A stretch of DNA of 64,000 nt, taken from NCBI GenBank assembly GCA_028280845.1, contig JANQKZ010000036.1:1-64000 (forward strand). The letters are read 5' to 3'. The position numbers and the translations under genes were made by a program. Under the pieces are notes generated by a model. It searched no databases, was not told where the DNA came from, and saw only the letters and a list, made by a program, of their open reading frames with translations. Position 1 is the first letter of the stretch. Each line of letters opens with the position of its first letter. Shown here in pieces: positions 1 to 9,642 of this stretch. The stretch is from Opitutales bacterium (lineage in GTDB: Bacteria; Verrucomicrobiota; Verrucomicrobiia; Opitutales; JABSRG01).

Positions 1-243
1 CATGAGCCGAAGACCAAGAGTACCCAGAGCACCCGCATGAGGCAGTTGGGCCAACCCGGAAATGAGATTAAAGAAGATCAGGGGAATAGCGGTGCACAAC
101 AACACTCGAATAAACACATCGCCCAGAACTCCATAAATGTCAGCCCACTGAGGCAGAACGGCCCCTACGGCCGCCCCCAGGGCCATGCCAATCAAAACCC
201 AAATTCCCAAATTCCACTTCCAGGCTTTGGCCAGGGCATTCAT
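1..243 (-). CDS. Dicarboxylate/amino acid:cation symporter (DAACS/GltP-like), N-terminal part, truncated by window edge
   Basis: Reverse complement from ATG at 243 reads MNALAKAWKWNLGIWVLIGMALGAAVGAVLPQWADIYGVLGDVFIRVLLCTAIPLIFFNLISGLAQLPHAGALGTLGLRLM, typical DAACS N-terminus. Starts with an ATGA overlap with the upstream aminotransferase stop. Not in the ORF track because it is open at the edge. Confidence 0.75.
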   Translation of the reverse strand, partial: MNALAKAWKWNLGIWVLIGMALGAAVGAVLPQWADIYGVLGDVFIRVLLCTAIPLIFFNLISGLAQLPHAGALGTLGLRLM

Positions 244-1424
244 AGGGGAGCCGGGGCGGTCTGGAATACTGATTCGAGGAGCTCGAGTCCCGCTTCCAAC
301 ACAGTATCTTCTTTGACGCAGGTCATCCTCAAAAATTGGTCCCCCTGCGGACCGAAGGCTGCGCCCGGGACGAGTACCACTCCACTTGTCTCGAGGATAT
401 GGTGTGCCCAGGACAGTGAGTTCCCGGGCAGTTTTGAGATATCAATCCAGGCATAGAACCCCCCCTCGGGCATGGGGCAACGGATTCCCGGAATCGCGTC
501 GAGACGGACGGTGGCCTGGTGGCAGCAGGTTTCCCAGGAGTTCCACAGGGCGGATAACTCGGGTGAGACCGGAGAAGCAAAAATATGGGCAGCAGCCGAT
601 TGGCAGATGGAGTTGGCCGAAGTGATCATATGTTGTTGTACCTTCGTCATCGCCTCGATTAGTGGAGCCGGGCCGGAGGCGAAACCGATACGCCATCCTC
701 CCATGGCATAGGCTTTGGTCGTTCCCATCAGGGTGATGGTGTGCTCACGGGCTTTCGGCCTGGCGGCGAGCGAACGATGAACCCGGCCATCCCAGGTGAG
801 CCGTTCGTAAATTTCATCGGTGATAACGGTCAGGTTGTGCTTTTCGGCCAGGGATTCCAAGATTTCCAGTTCGGCTTCGGTATGTACCCTGCCGCAGGGA
901 TTATGTGGAGAGCAGAAGATAAGAGCTCGGGTCTGATTAGAAACGGCTTTTTCGAGCTCGGCGGGGTCCCAAAAATAGTTGTTCTCCGGGCGAAGCGGAA
1001 CCGGTACGGGGATGCCTCCCGCTAATTGAATAGCGGGTAAGTAGGAGACAAAACCAGGATCTTCCACAATCACCTCGTCTCCTGGATCGATTCCGGCCAA
1101 TAAACTGCATACCAGGCCTTGTTTGTTGCCCATCGTGGCGATAATCTCCGTGCCTGGATCGGCCTCGATCCCGTTTTCCCGCTTCAGTTTGACCGCACAA
1201 GCATTCAGGTAAGCCAACTTTCCGCGGGCTGGAGTCTGATGTGTATCCCCTGACTCCATGGCATTTTCCGCAGCCCTGCATATATACCGCGGAGTGGGGT
1301 CGGAGGCCCGGCCGGCGGAAAAATCCAAGATCGTGTGTCCCTGCCGTTTGAGGGTGTCAGCGAGGTCGGCCAGCCGAACCGTTTCGGACTCGACCATGGT
1401 GCCCAATCGTTGCGAAACGCGCAT
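240..1424 (-). CDS. Pyridoxal phosphate-dependent aminotransferase (class I/II)
   Basis: 394 aa; motifs HNPCGRVHTEAELEIL, TDEIYERLTWDG, GTTKAYAMGGWRIGF (PLP lysine region). Confidence 0.92.
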   Translation of the reverse strand: MRVSQRLGTMVESETVRLADLADTLKRQGHTILDFSAGRASDPTPRYICRAAENAMESGDTHQTPARGKLAYLNACAVKLKRENGIEADPGTEIIATMGNKQGLVCSLLAGIDPGDEVIVEDPGFVSYLPAIQLAGGIPVPVPLRPENNYFWDPAELEKAVSNQTRALIFCSPHNPCGRVHTEAELEILESLAEKHNLTVITDEIYERLTWDGRVHRSLAARPKAREHTITLMGTTKAYAMGGWRIGFASGPAPLIEAMTKVQQHMITSANSICQSAAAHIFASPVSPELSALWNSWETCCHQATVRLDAIPGIRCPMPEGGFYAWIDISKLPGNSLSWAHHILETSGVVLVPGAAFGPQGDQFLRMTCVKEDTVLEAGLELLESVFQTAPAPL

Positions 1425-2461
1425 CAGGGTAACTTTTCCTCTTCCTGGTAAATAAAGACATGGGGTTGGCCATCCGCCTTGATAAAGCCACGGTACATGC
1501 CGTCTCCCGAAAATGACATGGCTATATTGGCCTTGGCGTCGAGTCCTATGGCACCCCCACCCCCACCCTGGTCGACAAGCCGCCCCTTGATCACCTCGTC
1601 GAAGGCGTCCTGGATGGATAACCCTTTTGTTTCCATGAGCATGGATGCGGTTTTGGCTGAGGCGATCACGATATGGACCTCTCCCAGCCCCGTGGTGGAG
1701 ATACCGCAGGTCTTGTTGTCCGCGTAGGTGGCGGCTCCGATCAAGGGGGAATCGCCCACCCGGCCCGGCATTTTCATAGTTCGGCCTCCGGTCGATGTGC
1801 CGGCGGCTATATTTCCATGGCGATCCAGGGCCACGGCCCCGACGGTTCCATAAAGGGATTTATCGGGAAGTCTGGTATTCGGGTCGAGGGAGCCGAGGAG
1901 ACGGCCCCCGTATTCGATGTTTTTTCGAATCCGTTCCTGCAGGCTATTCCAGCGGTATTCGGTCCAGAAATATTCAGAGGGGACCAGCTCCAATCCCTTG
2001 CGGATCGCTATTTCAAGGGCTCCGTGACCGGTCATCAGGACGTGGGGGGTATCTTCCATGACGCTGCGCGCAGCCAGGATCGGGTTTTTCACGTACTGCA
2101 AGGCGCAAACTCCACCGGCTTCAAGGTCTTCCCCTCGCATGATGGAAGCATCCAGTTCATTGGTCCCCGCCTTGGTGAAGGCAGCACCTTTGCCCGCATT
2201 AAAAAGCGGATTATCCTCCAATACGACGATGGCCGCGGTAACCGCATCCACACTGGATTTACCTGCCTCAAGTTCGGCGTGGCCAGCTTCCAGGGCGGTT
2301 CGGAGAGCAAGGGTGTACTGTTCCCGCAAATCGGGAGTCATTTTGTCGACATCCCGGACCCCGGAACCGCCGTGAATAACAAGGGCAAATTCAGCGGCTG
2401 TCAGGGCGAAGGTAGACAACAGCATAAAGAGGGTGGAGAGGAAAAGATGAAAGGATTTCAT
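1424..2461 (-). CDS. Isoaspartyl peptidase/L-asparaginase (Ntn-hydrolase) with signal peptide
   Basis: 345 aa; signal peptide MKSFHLFLSTLFMLLSTFALTAA; FALVIHGGSG; autoproteolytic site GTVGAVALDRHGNIAAGTSTGG. Confidence 0.93.
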   Translation of the reverse strand: MKSFHLFLSTLFMLLSTFALTAAEFALVIHGGSGVRDVDKMTPDLREQYTLALRTALEAGHAELEAGKSSVDAVTAAIVVLEDNPLFNAGKGAAFTKAGTNELDASIMRGEDLEAGGVCALQYVKNPILAARSVMEDTPHVLMTGHGALEIAIRKGLELVPSEYFWTEYRWNSLQERIRKNIEYGGRLLGSLDPNTRLPDKSLYGTVGAVALDRHGNIAAGTSTGGRTMKMPGRVGDSPLIGAATYADNKTCGISTTGLGEVHIVIASAKTASMLMETKGLSIQDAFDEVIKGRLVDQGGGGGAIGLDAKANIAMSFSGDGMYRGFIKADGQPHVFIYQEEEKLP

Positions 2462-3513
2462 GAGTCTTCAGGTTGTTGGGATAAGAAGAATTCAGCTTGC
2501 CCGGCAATCGCAGCAAAGCTCTGGTGGCGAGCACTGGCCTGCAAAAACAGGGCTTCGATTTCAGGGCCCTTCCGAGGAAGGTCTTCCAGCAGTGGATCTT
2601 CTTTCCAGTAAGTGAAAGGAAAAAAACCACGATCCAGGGAAAGGCGCAGCATGTCGAGAGCCCGCTTCGGTTGGCCGGCAAGGGTGTATAGATGGACGAG
2701 ACGGTAGGTTCGCTCTCCGTCGGTGAACCCATGGTTTTGCATGGTTTCGAGGAGATCGAGCAAGTCCTCGGGAGCTCCACCGAAAGCGGAGCGGTAGGCG
2801 AGAGCAAAACGCGACCAGACGGTGTCAGGCCGCATGGCCCAGGCCGCCTCCCAGTAAGGCAGGGCTGATTCAGGCCCCTCGAGATAGGCCGCCACCAGCC
2901 CGGAGTAAAAGAGGTGCTTTTCCGTGAGTGGGGCCGCTTCTTCTCGAATCGCTTCGTACATCAGCAAATCGGACTGCCGGGCTCCCTCGTAACGCCCCGC
3001 GTAAATCCGATTTTTAGTGATCTGGGACCAAGCCCTGGAAGGAGGGTAAACGGTGGATTCCTGCAAAATCAGCCAGAAGTAAAGCTTTTCGGACGCGGTG
3101 AACCAGCCTGTATACCTCAGGCTGTAGGCCAGCCCAGCTACGGCCCGGTGGTCCGGCGAAGGTCCCTCGAGCAAACTGAGAAACCCCGCAGCGGCTTGTT
3201 CCGGATGCCCGGTTTTGGCGTCGACCAGAGCGAGATGGTAAATCGCCTTAGAATCATCCGGGGCCCGGTCCAGGCGCTCTTGGAGCAGCTTTCGGGCTTT
3301 CGCATAAGCGCCGGAGCGGCTCCCCGCAGTGCTGGCTACCTGCATCCAATGCTCGACCATTTGCAACCATTCGGGATGCAGCTCCCGGAGGCCTTCCTCC
3401 CGGGCGGGAAGAAGGCCCACCAGGGACGAGCACAAACCGATGAAAGCAAGGCTGCCTAGTTTCAAGGTATCAGGACCGCTTCTCATCTCTGGAAATTCGA
3501 CCGCACCTGACAA
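2458..3513 (-). CDS. Tetratricopeptide repeat-type protein of unknown function
   Basis: 351 aa with TPR-like helices (AIYHLALVDAKTGHPEQAAAGFLSLLEG, YRLVHLYTLAGQPKRALDML); 4-bp overlap with downstream gene. Confidence 0.7.
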   Translation of the reverse strand: MSGAVEFPEMRSGPDTLKLGSLAFIGLCSSLVGLLPAREEGLRELHPEWLQMVEHWMQVASTAGSRSGAYAKARKLLQERLDRAPDDSKAIYHLALVDAKTGHPEQAAAGFLSLLEGPSPDHRAVAGLAYSLRYTGWFTASEKLYFWLILQESTVYPPSRAWSQITKNRIYAGRYEGARQSDLLMYEAIREEAAPLTEKHLFYSGLVAAYLEGPESALPYWEAAWAMRPDTVWSRFALAYRSAFGGAPEDLLDLLETMQNHGFTDGERTYRLVHLYTLAGQPKRALDMLRLSLDRGFFPFTYWKEDPLLEDLPRKGPEIEALFLQASARHQSFAAIAGQAEFFLSQQPEDS

Positions 3514-6500
3514 TTAGAAATCATACCGGATCTCCCCATAGTAGAATCGACCACGATTGCTGTGGACATTAGACTCGTAGCCGTAGGATTCATCCGGGTT
3601 CAGGGGCGGATCTTCATTGAACAGGTTGCGCACCCCCAGCGATATCCGGGAACCTTCCAAAAAGCCATCCATGAAGCGGTAGGCCCCGGAGAGATTTACC
3701 CCTTTCCAAGGGCTCACCCGCCAGAGCTGGGCTTCCCCGGAAGGATCCAGATCGGGGTCCGAGACCACATCATCCTCGATCAGCCCGCTGATATAACGGT
3801 AGCTGACCGCACCACGCCACTGCTCATTTCGCCATCTCAAGCCCAGTTGCCCGCGGAAACGGGGTAGAGCCCGGTCAGCGTCGCCCAGCAGGTCGTCGTT
3901 AACTGGACCTCCTTCTTCGTCCTGTTCCTTGTAGGTGGACATGTAGGTGGCGTTGCCATCCAGGGTGAAATTCCCCAGGGCATTTTCAGGAAAGGCATAT
4001 TCAAAGCCAAAGTCCCAGCCACTGATTTCGCGGAAGGCCCGGTTCTGGAAGCGGTTGAAAACCAGATCGATTTCTCCCACGGCATAGACATTGGCGAGGC
4101 GGGCGTTGTCGATTTCCGACTGAAGCAGGGGACGGCGACGGACAAAATCAGCGATTTGCGGGCTGTCCCCTGGTTGAACACTGGGATCGAAGGCCAACTG
4201 ATTGCCCAGCTCTGCCTCCTGTTCGAGAACGGTGGAAGTATCATCGATCCGGATAATGTTCTTAATTTCGATATGGAAAAAGTCTGCGCTCAGGGTAAGT
4301 CCATCGAGGCCGGGAACCCGCCAGGCCAGGCCAGCGGTCAAGGTCGTGGACTCTTCGGGTTCGAGATCTTCGTTGCCACCGCGCAATTCGGAAACCGGGT
4401 CGGTGCCATCAGTCGCGGGGGTCCGGGCCGCATCATCAATGTCGGTAACCACGTTGCCCTCCTCATCAACGGGTTCACCCTGGTCATTGCGGAGCACATC
4501 CCAGGGAAAGCGATACTCATCCTCAATGCCGGTATTACTCCGTTGGATAGGTTCCGTCAGGAGAGAGAGATTGGGCGCAGTGAAGCCTTCGGCATAACTT
4601 CCGCGAATGAGCAAATCGGCGTAGGGATACCAAGCAATAGCGATCTTGGGCTTGGTTACGTTTCCAAAGTCATTGTAATCCTCAAAGCGGCCGGCAAGCT
4701 GGACATCCAGGCGGTAGAAAAGCGGCAGGCGGTTGGCTTCCCCGAACAGGGGGAGAATTGTTTCCGCATAGACGCCCCATACCGTGCGGTCGGACGCAGT
4801 ATCCGGCGTGGGGGAGACGCCTATGACATCGGAGGCGCCATTTACCGTGTCGTCGAACCGAATAGTTCCGTCGATCCGCGGATCACGATCATCCTCGTAA
4901 GTTTCCTCGCGAGCCTCCAGGCCGAAAGCAATCCCGCTGGGATTCCCCAACAGGCTGAAGAGGTTGGGGTTGTTGACCCGGATATCCCCAGATAACAAGG
5001 TGGTCTTCCCTACCCGTTCGACGACGATGGCGGCATCTTCGAAGTTGGCCGGGTCATTTGCTCCGCCCCCGGCGAAAACATTGAGAGCAGTCGGATCCTG
5101 GCGGGAAGCCGCCTCGACAAACCCGGTTTTCGACAAACGTCCGGTCTCACTGTCAGTGGCCTCGTTGCGGTTGTAGCGAACGGCACTTTCCCAGTACCAA
5201 TCTTCCATGAAATTGCCTCGCAGGCCGAGAGTCCCGACAAAGGAATCGTTTTCTATTGTCACCAGGCGTTGGCCAAAGTCTTCGGATCTCCAATTGCGCA
5301 ACAACAAGTCGATCCCTGCATCGGGGAGGGGCACATCATCAACCGTCACCCCTGTCAACCGGTTGGGGTAGGGATCCCCACCGGGAAGCGTAGCTTGTCC
5401 CACCGGGCTGTAATAGTTTTCCGCGGGAATGAAAATTGCCGCGGAGCTGCTGATATTCGAAGGCGCTCGCTCCATGTAGGTTTCGGAATAATAATAACCG
5501 GCCTCCCCGAACAGGGTGATCTGATTATTCAATTCATGGGTGAAATTAGCGAACAGGTTCAAGCGTTCGGCTTCGGAAGTCAGAGTGCGAAGCGGTACCG
5601 TATCGTAGCGCTCGCTCCGTGGGAGGGATCCGTCATCCAGTCCAAAGCCGTTCGGCATAATTGCCCGGGTCCCGCTGGAACCGGGAGGTTCCACGTGAAA
5701 TTGCCCACTGCTGTTGGAAAGGGTGTCCCCATCAATTCTAAGCCGGGCGCCATCCCCGGTTCCCAGGTTGGAGTATATGCTGCTTGAGGAAACATTCTGA
5801 ATGGAGGTGTCTCCCTGAAACCATTCCGGGACGAGCGGCCTTTTATCTCCAAAGGCAGCATAAGAACGATCTCCCGTGCGGATGATCCCACGCGAAAAAT
5901 AACTCCCAAACAGGCCCAGGTACGTTTTGTTGTCATTGAAGGAAAATCCTCCGTTATAGCTCAAAAGGTATTCTTCATTGGATCCCTGCTCTGTCACACC
6001 GTAACGAAAACGGATCGATTGCCCTAAATCGTCCGTGGTCAGGATGCTGTTGACCACCCCCGCCGAGGCATCCGTCCCGTAAAGCGCTGAGGCCCCATCC
6101 CGCAATATGTCGATGCGGTCAATCAGCCCGGCAGGAAGCACATTGGCATTAACCAGGACCGAAGGGGTCGAGTCCAGCGTCTGGTTCAAGGGGTGAGGAG
6201 CCAGGCGCCGCCCATTCATGAGCACTAGAGTGTAAGCGGACCCAAGACTCCGCAAGTTTACTGAAGTAACATCACCCCGGGCATCGTTCGGACCATCCTC
6301 CGATTCATTGAATTCCGCTGCCCCGGTGATAGACAGTTCGGACAAGATTTCTCCTGAGGTGGAAAAGCCATCTTCTTCGATGAATTCCGACGAGATCTGG
6401 GTTAGCGGCTGAGTGGTTTCGGTATCAAATTTGGATATATATGAACCCGTTACCTGAAACGCTTTCAGTTCCTCTAAGTCTTCTTCGGAGCCAGGCTCGG

Positions 6501-6585
6501 TCTGGCTGAGGACGGGCGTCATACCCAATGCAATCAATAAGATTAGCAATCCCGGATTTTTTTGCTCTCTATAGCGTTGTTTCAT
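3514..6585 (-). CDS. TonB-dependent receptor
   Basis: 1023 aa; plug domain (IDILRDGASALYGTDASAGVVNSIL), beta-barrel with C-terminal aromatic residue (GEIRYDF). Confidence 0.95.
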   Translation of the reverse strand: MKQRYREQKNPGLLILLIALGMTPVLSQTEPGSEEDLEELKAFQVTGSYISKFDTETTQPLTQISSEFIEEDGFSTSGEILSELSITGAAEFNESEDGPNDARGDVTSVNLRSLGSAYTLVLMNGRRLAPHPLNQTLDSTPSVLVNANVLPAGLIDRIDILRDGASALYGTDASAGVVNSILTTDDLGQSIRFRYGVTEQGSNEEYLLSYNGGFSFNDNKTYLGLFGSYFSRGIIRTGDRSYAAFGDKRPLVPEWFQGDTSIQNVSSSSIYSNLGTGDGARLRIDGDTLSNSSGQFHVEPPGSSGTRAIMPNGFGLDDGSLPRSERYDTVPLRTLTSEAERLNLFANFTHELNNQITLFGEAGYYYSETYMERAPSNISSSAAIFIPAENYYSPVGQATLPGGDPYPNRLTGVTVDDVPLPDAGIDLLLRNWRSEDFGQRLVTIENDSFVGTLGLRGNFMEDWYWESAVRYNRNEATDSETGRLSKTGFVEAASRQDPTALNVFAGGGANDPANFEDAAIVVERVGKTTLLSGDIRVNNPNLFSLLGNPSGIAFGLEAREETYEDDRDPRIDGTIRFDDTVNGASDVIGVSPTPDTASDRTVWGVYAETILPLFGEANRLPLFYRLDVQLAGRFEDYNDFGNVTKPKIAIAWYPYADLLIRGSYAEGFTAPNLSLLTEPIQRSNTGIEDEYRFPWDVLRNDQGEPVDEEGNVVTDIDDAARTPATDGTDPVSELRGGNEDLEPEESTTLTAGLAWRVPGLDGLTLSADFFHIEIKNIIRIDDTSTVLEQEAELGNQLAFDPSVQPGDSPQIADFVRRRPLLQSEIDNARLANVYAVGEIDLVFNRFQNRAFREISGWDFGFEYAFPENALGNFTLDGNATYMSTYKEQDEEGGPVNDDLLGDADRALPRFRGQLGLRWRNEQWRGAVSYRYISGLIEDDVVSDPDLDPSGEAQLWRVSPWKGVNLSGAYRFMDGFLEGSRISLGVRNLFNEDPPLNPDESYGYESNVHSNRGRFYYGEIRYDF

Positions 6586-6680
6586 AGCGTTCCTTTTATT
6601 CTTCCATCTTATTTGTCGGCTTGAATTGTGCTCAGCCTCGACTGGAGCATTCTCCAGGCCAGAATCAATTATGAAGCTGT

Positions 6681-6725
6681 TTTTGTATACAAAATAGGGT
6701 ATAAGATGATTAAATTGTATACAAT
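6681..6725. promoter_or_regulatory. Pair of identical TTGTATACAA palindromic operators (6683-6692 and 6715-6724), putative GntR/FCD sites
   Basis: Perfect inverted repeats TTTTGTATACAAAA and ATTGTATACAAT, centres 32 bp apart, in the divergent intergenic region next to a GntR/FCD gene; fits the TTGTNNNACAA-type FCD operator form. Confidence 0.65.
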
Positions 6726-6770
6726 AATATTGTTTAATAACAGAGATGACATAAGAGAATGGAATAATAA

Positions 6771-7493
6771 ATGCCTTTTCCTGATGAGGAATTGATGCAT
6801 AGATGGAGCATGGCTTTATCAGAGTTGTTTCCAGCCAGAGACGAGCAAGGATTGACCCAACAAGTCTATCTGCAGGTTAAACGGGCGATTATTACCTGTG
6901 AGATCAAGCCCGGGGACCGACTGGTGGAGGCCCGTTGGACAGAGCGCCTGAAGGTGTCGCGGACCCCCTTGCGGGAGGCGTTGAACCGGCTGGCCCTGGA
7001 AGACTTAGTCGTATGGAGGTGGAATGCCGGCTACCAGGTGGCTCCTTTGAGCATCAAGACCTTTCGGCATCTCTGTGAGGTCAGGCGTTTACTGGAACCG
7101 CAGTGTGCCCGGCTGGCGGCGCGTCATGCCAGCGAAGTGGAATGCGAGAAAATCGAGCGCGGGGCCTATCTCCACCTGGATCGGCGGGATATAGGCGAGT
7201 ATACCGCGTATTGTGAAGCAAATTATGCCTTTCATTCTCTCATCGCGATCGCCTCGGGAAACCCGGTACTGGCCCAGGCGGTGGAGCGGGCGCTAAATCG
7301 TCACCAGCAGCCCTCCTATCTGGGCCTGGGAAGGAAACCCAACGTTCAGGAAGGGGCGGAAGAGCACGCGGCCCTTGCCCGGGCTATCACTTCCGGGCGT
7401 GCGAGTAAGGCGGAGGCTCTCATGCGTGAACATGTGGGAAAAGGGGAAGAGCGGATCATCCGTGCCCTGAGGGCGGAGGGATACCAGGACTAA
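6771..7493 (+). CDS. GntR family transcriptional regulator, FCD domain
   Basis: 240 aa; wHTH LTQQVYLQVKRAIITCEIKPGDRLVEARWTERLKVSRTPLREALNRLALEDLV followed by all-helical FCD domain. Confidence 0.93.
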   Translation: MPFPDEELMHRWSMALSELFPARDEQGLTQQVYLQVKRAIITCEIKPGDRLVEARWTERLKVSRTPLREALNRLALEDLVVWRWNAGYQVAPLSIKTFRHLCEVRRLLEPQCARLAARHASEVECEKIERGAYLHLDRRDIGEYTAYCEANYAFHSLIAIASGNPVLAQAVERALNRHQQPSYLGLGRKPNVQEGAEEHAALARAITSGRASKAEALMREHVGKGEERIIRALRAEGYQD

Positions 7494-7556
7494 AGAGGAA
7501 CGATTCGATGGGTGCTCTGCCTGTGCCGAATTGTTACTGAGAGAAATCTGCTTTTT

Positions 7557-8522
7557 ATGATATCTCCGAAGAAAATCGCTGTTGTCGGTCAGGGGGTAAT
7601 CGGTCTGACTTGTGCCTCCCGGCTTCTGGATCGAGGCTATTCGGTGGATATTTTTTCTCGAGAGGAACTGCAGGAGACAACTTCCCTGGCCGCCGGCGCT
7701 TATTGGTGGCCTCACAAAGTCTATCCCAAAGAACGTGTTTCCGCATGGTCGAAGGAAACATACGACGAATACGTTAAGCTGCGTTCGATACCCGAAAGCG
7801 GCATCTATTTTGAAAAGCATTATCGATTTTGTCTCGATATGGACGACAGCGCTTACGCGCTTCAACTCGTCGATAAATGGGAAGAAATTGACGGGGCGCG
7901 CTACGGGTTTCCCTGTGAGCAGGCGTTTCGGGTCGTGCTCCCGGTCATTGATGTGCCTACCTTCATGCCTTATTTGAAATCGATGCTTCAATCCCGTGGC
8001 GCGAGTTTCCATATCCGACACCTTGAATCGCCGGCTCAACTTTTCCCTGAATTTGACTTAGCCGTCAATTGCAGCGGAGTTTGGGCTCACTACTTTGTTG
8101 GAGATAAAGACGTGTTCCCGATTCGGGGGCAAACCGTCCGCATTTCATTGCCCGGCGGTCTCAAACAGTCGACCAGACTTTATCAAAAAGACGACCGGTT
8201 TACCCTGGTTTTACCTCGCTCCCATGATGCCATACTCGGCGGAACAGCCCAGGACGGGAACTGGGATCGCCACCCGAGTGCCGGGGATACAGAAAAAATA
8301 TTTCTACAGTGTGCCGAAATTGTCCCGGAAATCGTTGAAAGCGAGATTCTTGGCAGTTCCGTTGGACTTCGGCCAGGACGAAAAGCAGTGAGACTCGAGC
8401 TCGAGCTCATTGCCCCGGACCAACCCGTCATTCACAACTATGGCCATGGCGGCGGTGGATACACCGTGGCTTGGGGCTGCGCCAATGAAGTCGCCAAAAT
8501 AACCGCAGAATATTTCAGCTAG
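7557..8522 (+). CDS. FAD-dependent D-amino acid oxidase (DAAO/D-aspartate oxidase family)
   Basis: Rossmann motif KIAVVGQGVIGLTCASRLLDRGYSVDIFSRE; TSLAAGAYWWPHK; C-terminal HNYGHGGGGYTVAWGCA signature of DAAO/DASPO. ATG at 7557 is preferred over the track start at 7512. Confidence 0.88.
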   Translation: MISPKKIAVVGQGVIGLTCASRLLDRGYSVDIFSREELQETTSLAAGAYWWPHKVYPKERVSAWSKETYDEYVKLRSIPESGIYFEKHYRFCLDMDDSAYALQLVDKWEEIDGARYGFPCEQAFRVVLPVIDVPTFMPYLKSMLQSRGASFHIRHLESPAQLFPEFDLAVNCSGVWAHYFVGDKDVFPIRGQTVRISLPGGLKQSTRLYQKDDRFTLVLPRSHDAILGGTAQDGNWDRHPSAGDTEKIFLQCAEIVPEIVESEILGSSVGLRPGRKAVRLELELIAPDQPVIHNYGHGGGGYTVAWGCANEVAKITAEYFS

Positions 8523-8663
8523 AAAGAGGACATGGGAGGACACCTCAAAATTACCACTCCTTTGATTGGGGGCTCATTGTTGCGTGCTTTTCCCCAGCCG
8601 CTTTCAAGCCAAAGGCCGAGGATGTCAAGTGCGGCAGACCAGAGAAGGCGGGGATCAACGCCG

Positions 8664-8759
8664 TTACACTGGAACGGCCGCCGCCAAAGTATCCAAGCCC
8701 CCCAAAAGGATGAGAAGCATACCAAGAACAACTCCGACCAGCGGAAGGGGTTTTGTCAT
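8664..8759 (-). CDS. Possible small hydrophobic single-TM protein (31 aa)
   Basis: MTKPLPLVGVVLGMLLILLGGLDTLAAAVPV; below ORF track cutoff; lies downstream of pflA-like gene; weak SD. Confidence 0.3.
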   Translation of the reverse strand: MTKPLPLVGVVLGMLLILLGGLDTLAAAVPV

Positions 8760-8838
8760 AATGGGAGCATCCCCTAAATATTCCATAGGGCCATGCGGAC
8801 TTGTTGTTTGTTAACCTTTTTAACAAAAGCTACCGCGG

Positions 8839-9642
8839 CTAATAAACTGCTTTTACGCCAAAAGTGGCAAACCGCGCAACCAGCGCGTCCATCACCTCGC
8901 GGCTGGGGGGCTCCACCCCCTCCAAGTCATAGCGCTCACCGCAGGCCTTCCACTTGTGTTCGCCCATCTGGTGAAAGGGAAGCAACTCGAATCGCTCCAC
9001 ATTGGTAAGCTGGCGGACAAACTCGGCCAGCATATCCATCGACTCGGGATCATCCGTGAGACCCGGAACGACCACATGCCGGATCCAAGTGGGGTGGCCA
9101 CGGTCGGATAGCATTTGGGCAAAACGGAGCGCATAAGTATTGGGGGTCCGCGTCAGCTCCATGTGCTTTTTCGGGTCCATTTCCTTGAGGTCCAGGATGA
9201 CCAGGTCAGTCACCTCGAGGAGCTCATCCAAGCGGTCTTCGCAATGGACGATGTACCCATTGGTATCGATACAGGTGTGAATCCCACGATCCCGGCAAGC
9301 CCGAAACAGGGAGATCACGAAATCGATCTGAAGCAACGACTCCCCCCCGGACACCGTGAGGCCTCCTTTCCGGAAAAAACCGCGGCAACGCTCCATCTCA
9401 CCGATGACCTCATCCACAGACATCACGCTGCCGGCCTGCAGTTCCCAGGTATCACGGTTGTGGCAATACTGGCAGCGCATGAGGCAGCCCTGGAGAAACA
9501 GCACAAAACGCAGCCCGGGTCCATCTACGGTTCCACAGGTTTCCATAGAATGGACCCGACCATGCTGGGCCCCGGTTACAGGTTTCGAGGCTGGCGGTGT
9601 GTCTATCGACATGGGTCGACTATCCGTATGAGCGGGCGCCAA
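8839..9642 (-). CDS. pflA: Pyruvate formate-lyase activating enzyme (radical SAM)
   Basis: 267 aa; GPGLRFVLFLQGCLMRCQYCHNRDTW (CxxxCxxC), KGGLTVSGGESLLQ; adjacent to PFL. Confidence 0.95.
   Translation of the reverse strand: MAPAHTDSRPMSIDTPPASKPVTGAQHGRVHSMETCGTVDGPGLRFVLFLQGCLMRCQYCHNRDTWELQAGSVMSVDEVIGEMERCRGFFRKGGLTVSGGESLLQIDFVISLFRACRDRGIHTCIDTNGYIVHCEDRLDELLEVTDLVILDLKEMDPKKHMELTRTPNTYALRFAQMLSDRGHPTWIRHVVVPGLTDDPESMDMLAEFVRQLTNVERFELLPFHQMGEHKWKACGERYDLEGVEPPSREVMDALVARFATFGVKAVY

Noticed and set aside
1673-2611. 312-aa plus-strand ORF opposite the asparaginase/TPR genes
   Set aside because: Antisense shadow ORF; opposite-strand frame has clear Ntn-hydrolase motifs.
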